From assembly GCA_036244855.1 (NCBI GenBank), contig BQKZ01004141.1:1-18250 (forward strand): DNA of 18,250 bases. The letters are read 5' to 3'. The stretch comes from Temnopleurus reevesii. Lineage: Eukaryota > Echinodermata > Echinoidea > Temnopleuroida > Temnopleuridae. A model generated the notes under the pieces. It ran no database searches, was not told where the DNA came from, and saw only the letters and a list, made by a program, of their open reading frames with translations. Positions within the stretch are counted from its first letter, which is position 1. Each line of letters opens with the position of its first letter. Shown piece after piece: positions 18,200 to 18,250 of the stretch. The translations under genes and the position numbers were made by a program.

Positions 18200-18250
18200 C
18201 CCTAGGCCCTGCGTGCAGAAAAATACTTACGTACATGGGGCCGGAGGGGG

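Larger units (their letters stand above)
18130..18250 (-). promoter_or_regulatory. 5' UTR / proximal promoter region
   Basis: Holds the CRE and the DR1. A good donor (TAC|GTAAGT, 18231/18230) and a possible acceptor (CTTACCAG, ending at 18136) would define a 95-nt 5' UTR intron; the pyrimidine tract is weak. No clear TATA box is visible. Confidence 0.35.

Overview
This is a eukaryotic genomic window holding the 5' two-thirds or so of one intron-rich gene on the minus strand. Twenty coding exons splice in register into an open reading frame of 2,424 nt (808 codons), from an ATG at 18129 to a donor at 46. The protein is a myosin motor. Its closest match, from memory of the families, is class XIX (MYO19), the mitochondrial outer-membrane actin motor: the P-loop is followed by T-W-N-T-R-C-L-M-K instead of the usual T-E-S, and the relay, loop and lever segments carry [37 protein letters not shown] and [10 protein letters not shown]. 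The lever arm (IQ motifs) and C-terminal membrane-binding domain lie beyond base 1.

Organism: AT-rich introns of about 0.2 to 3 kb, dispersed repeats carrying TGACCTTTGACC, TTAA-flanked small hairpin elements and class XIX myosin together suggest a marine invertebrate, most likely an echinoderm such as a sea urchin. That is an inference; no marker gene settles it.

Layout on the minus strand, 5' to 3': promoter-proximal sequence with a CRE palindrome and a DR1 (18147-18199); exon 1 at 18043-18129; a 3 kb first intron; exons 2-4 (Lys/Pro-rich leader and SH3-like subdomain, 15059-13312); exons 5-10 (P-loop, switch I, 12878-8020); exons 11-14 (upper 50 kDa, TEDS loop, switch II, 7411-4877); exons 15-20 (lower 50 kDa, loop 2, SH helices, converter, 4074-47).

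The most unusual feature is not the protein but what has happened to its exon edges. At least four exons (8, 13, 16, 20) have had a piece spanning an exon-intron boundary tandemly duplicated. Exon 13 is followed by four extra 148-bp units, each with its own splice donor. Each unit also holds a pyrimidine-rich CAG that would make a 61-nt intron plus an 87-nt, frame-preserving mini-exon re-encoding the actin-binding TEDS loop. Exon 16 is preceded by three 206-bp units, each with an acceptor, two of them frameshifted. Whether any extra copy is used in mRNA cannot be decided from sequence alone.

The introns also hold a 460-bp snapback element, a doubled 79-bp TTAA element, a 166-bp inverted-repeat element and two members of a dispersed repeat. 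I see no plus-strand gene, tRNA, rRNA or CRISPR array.
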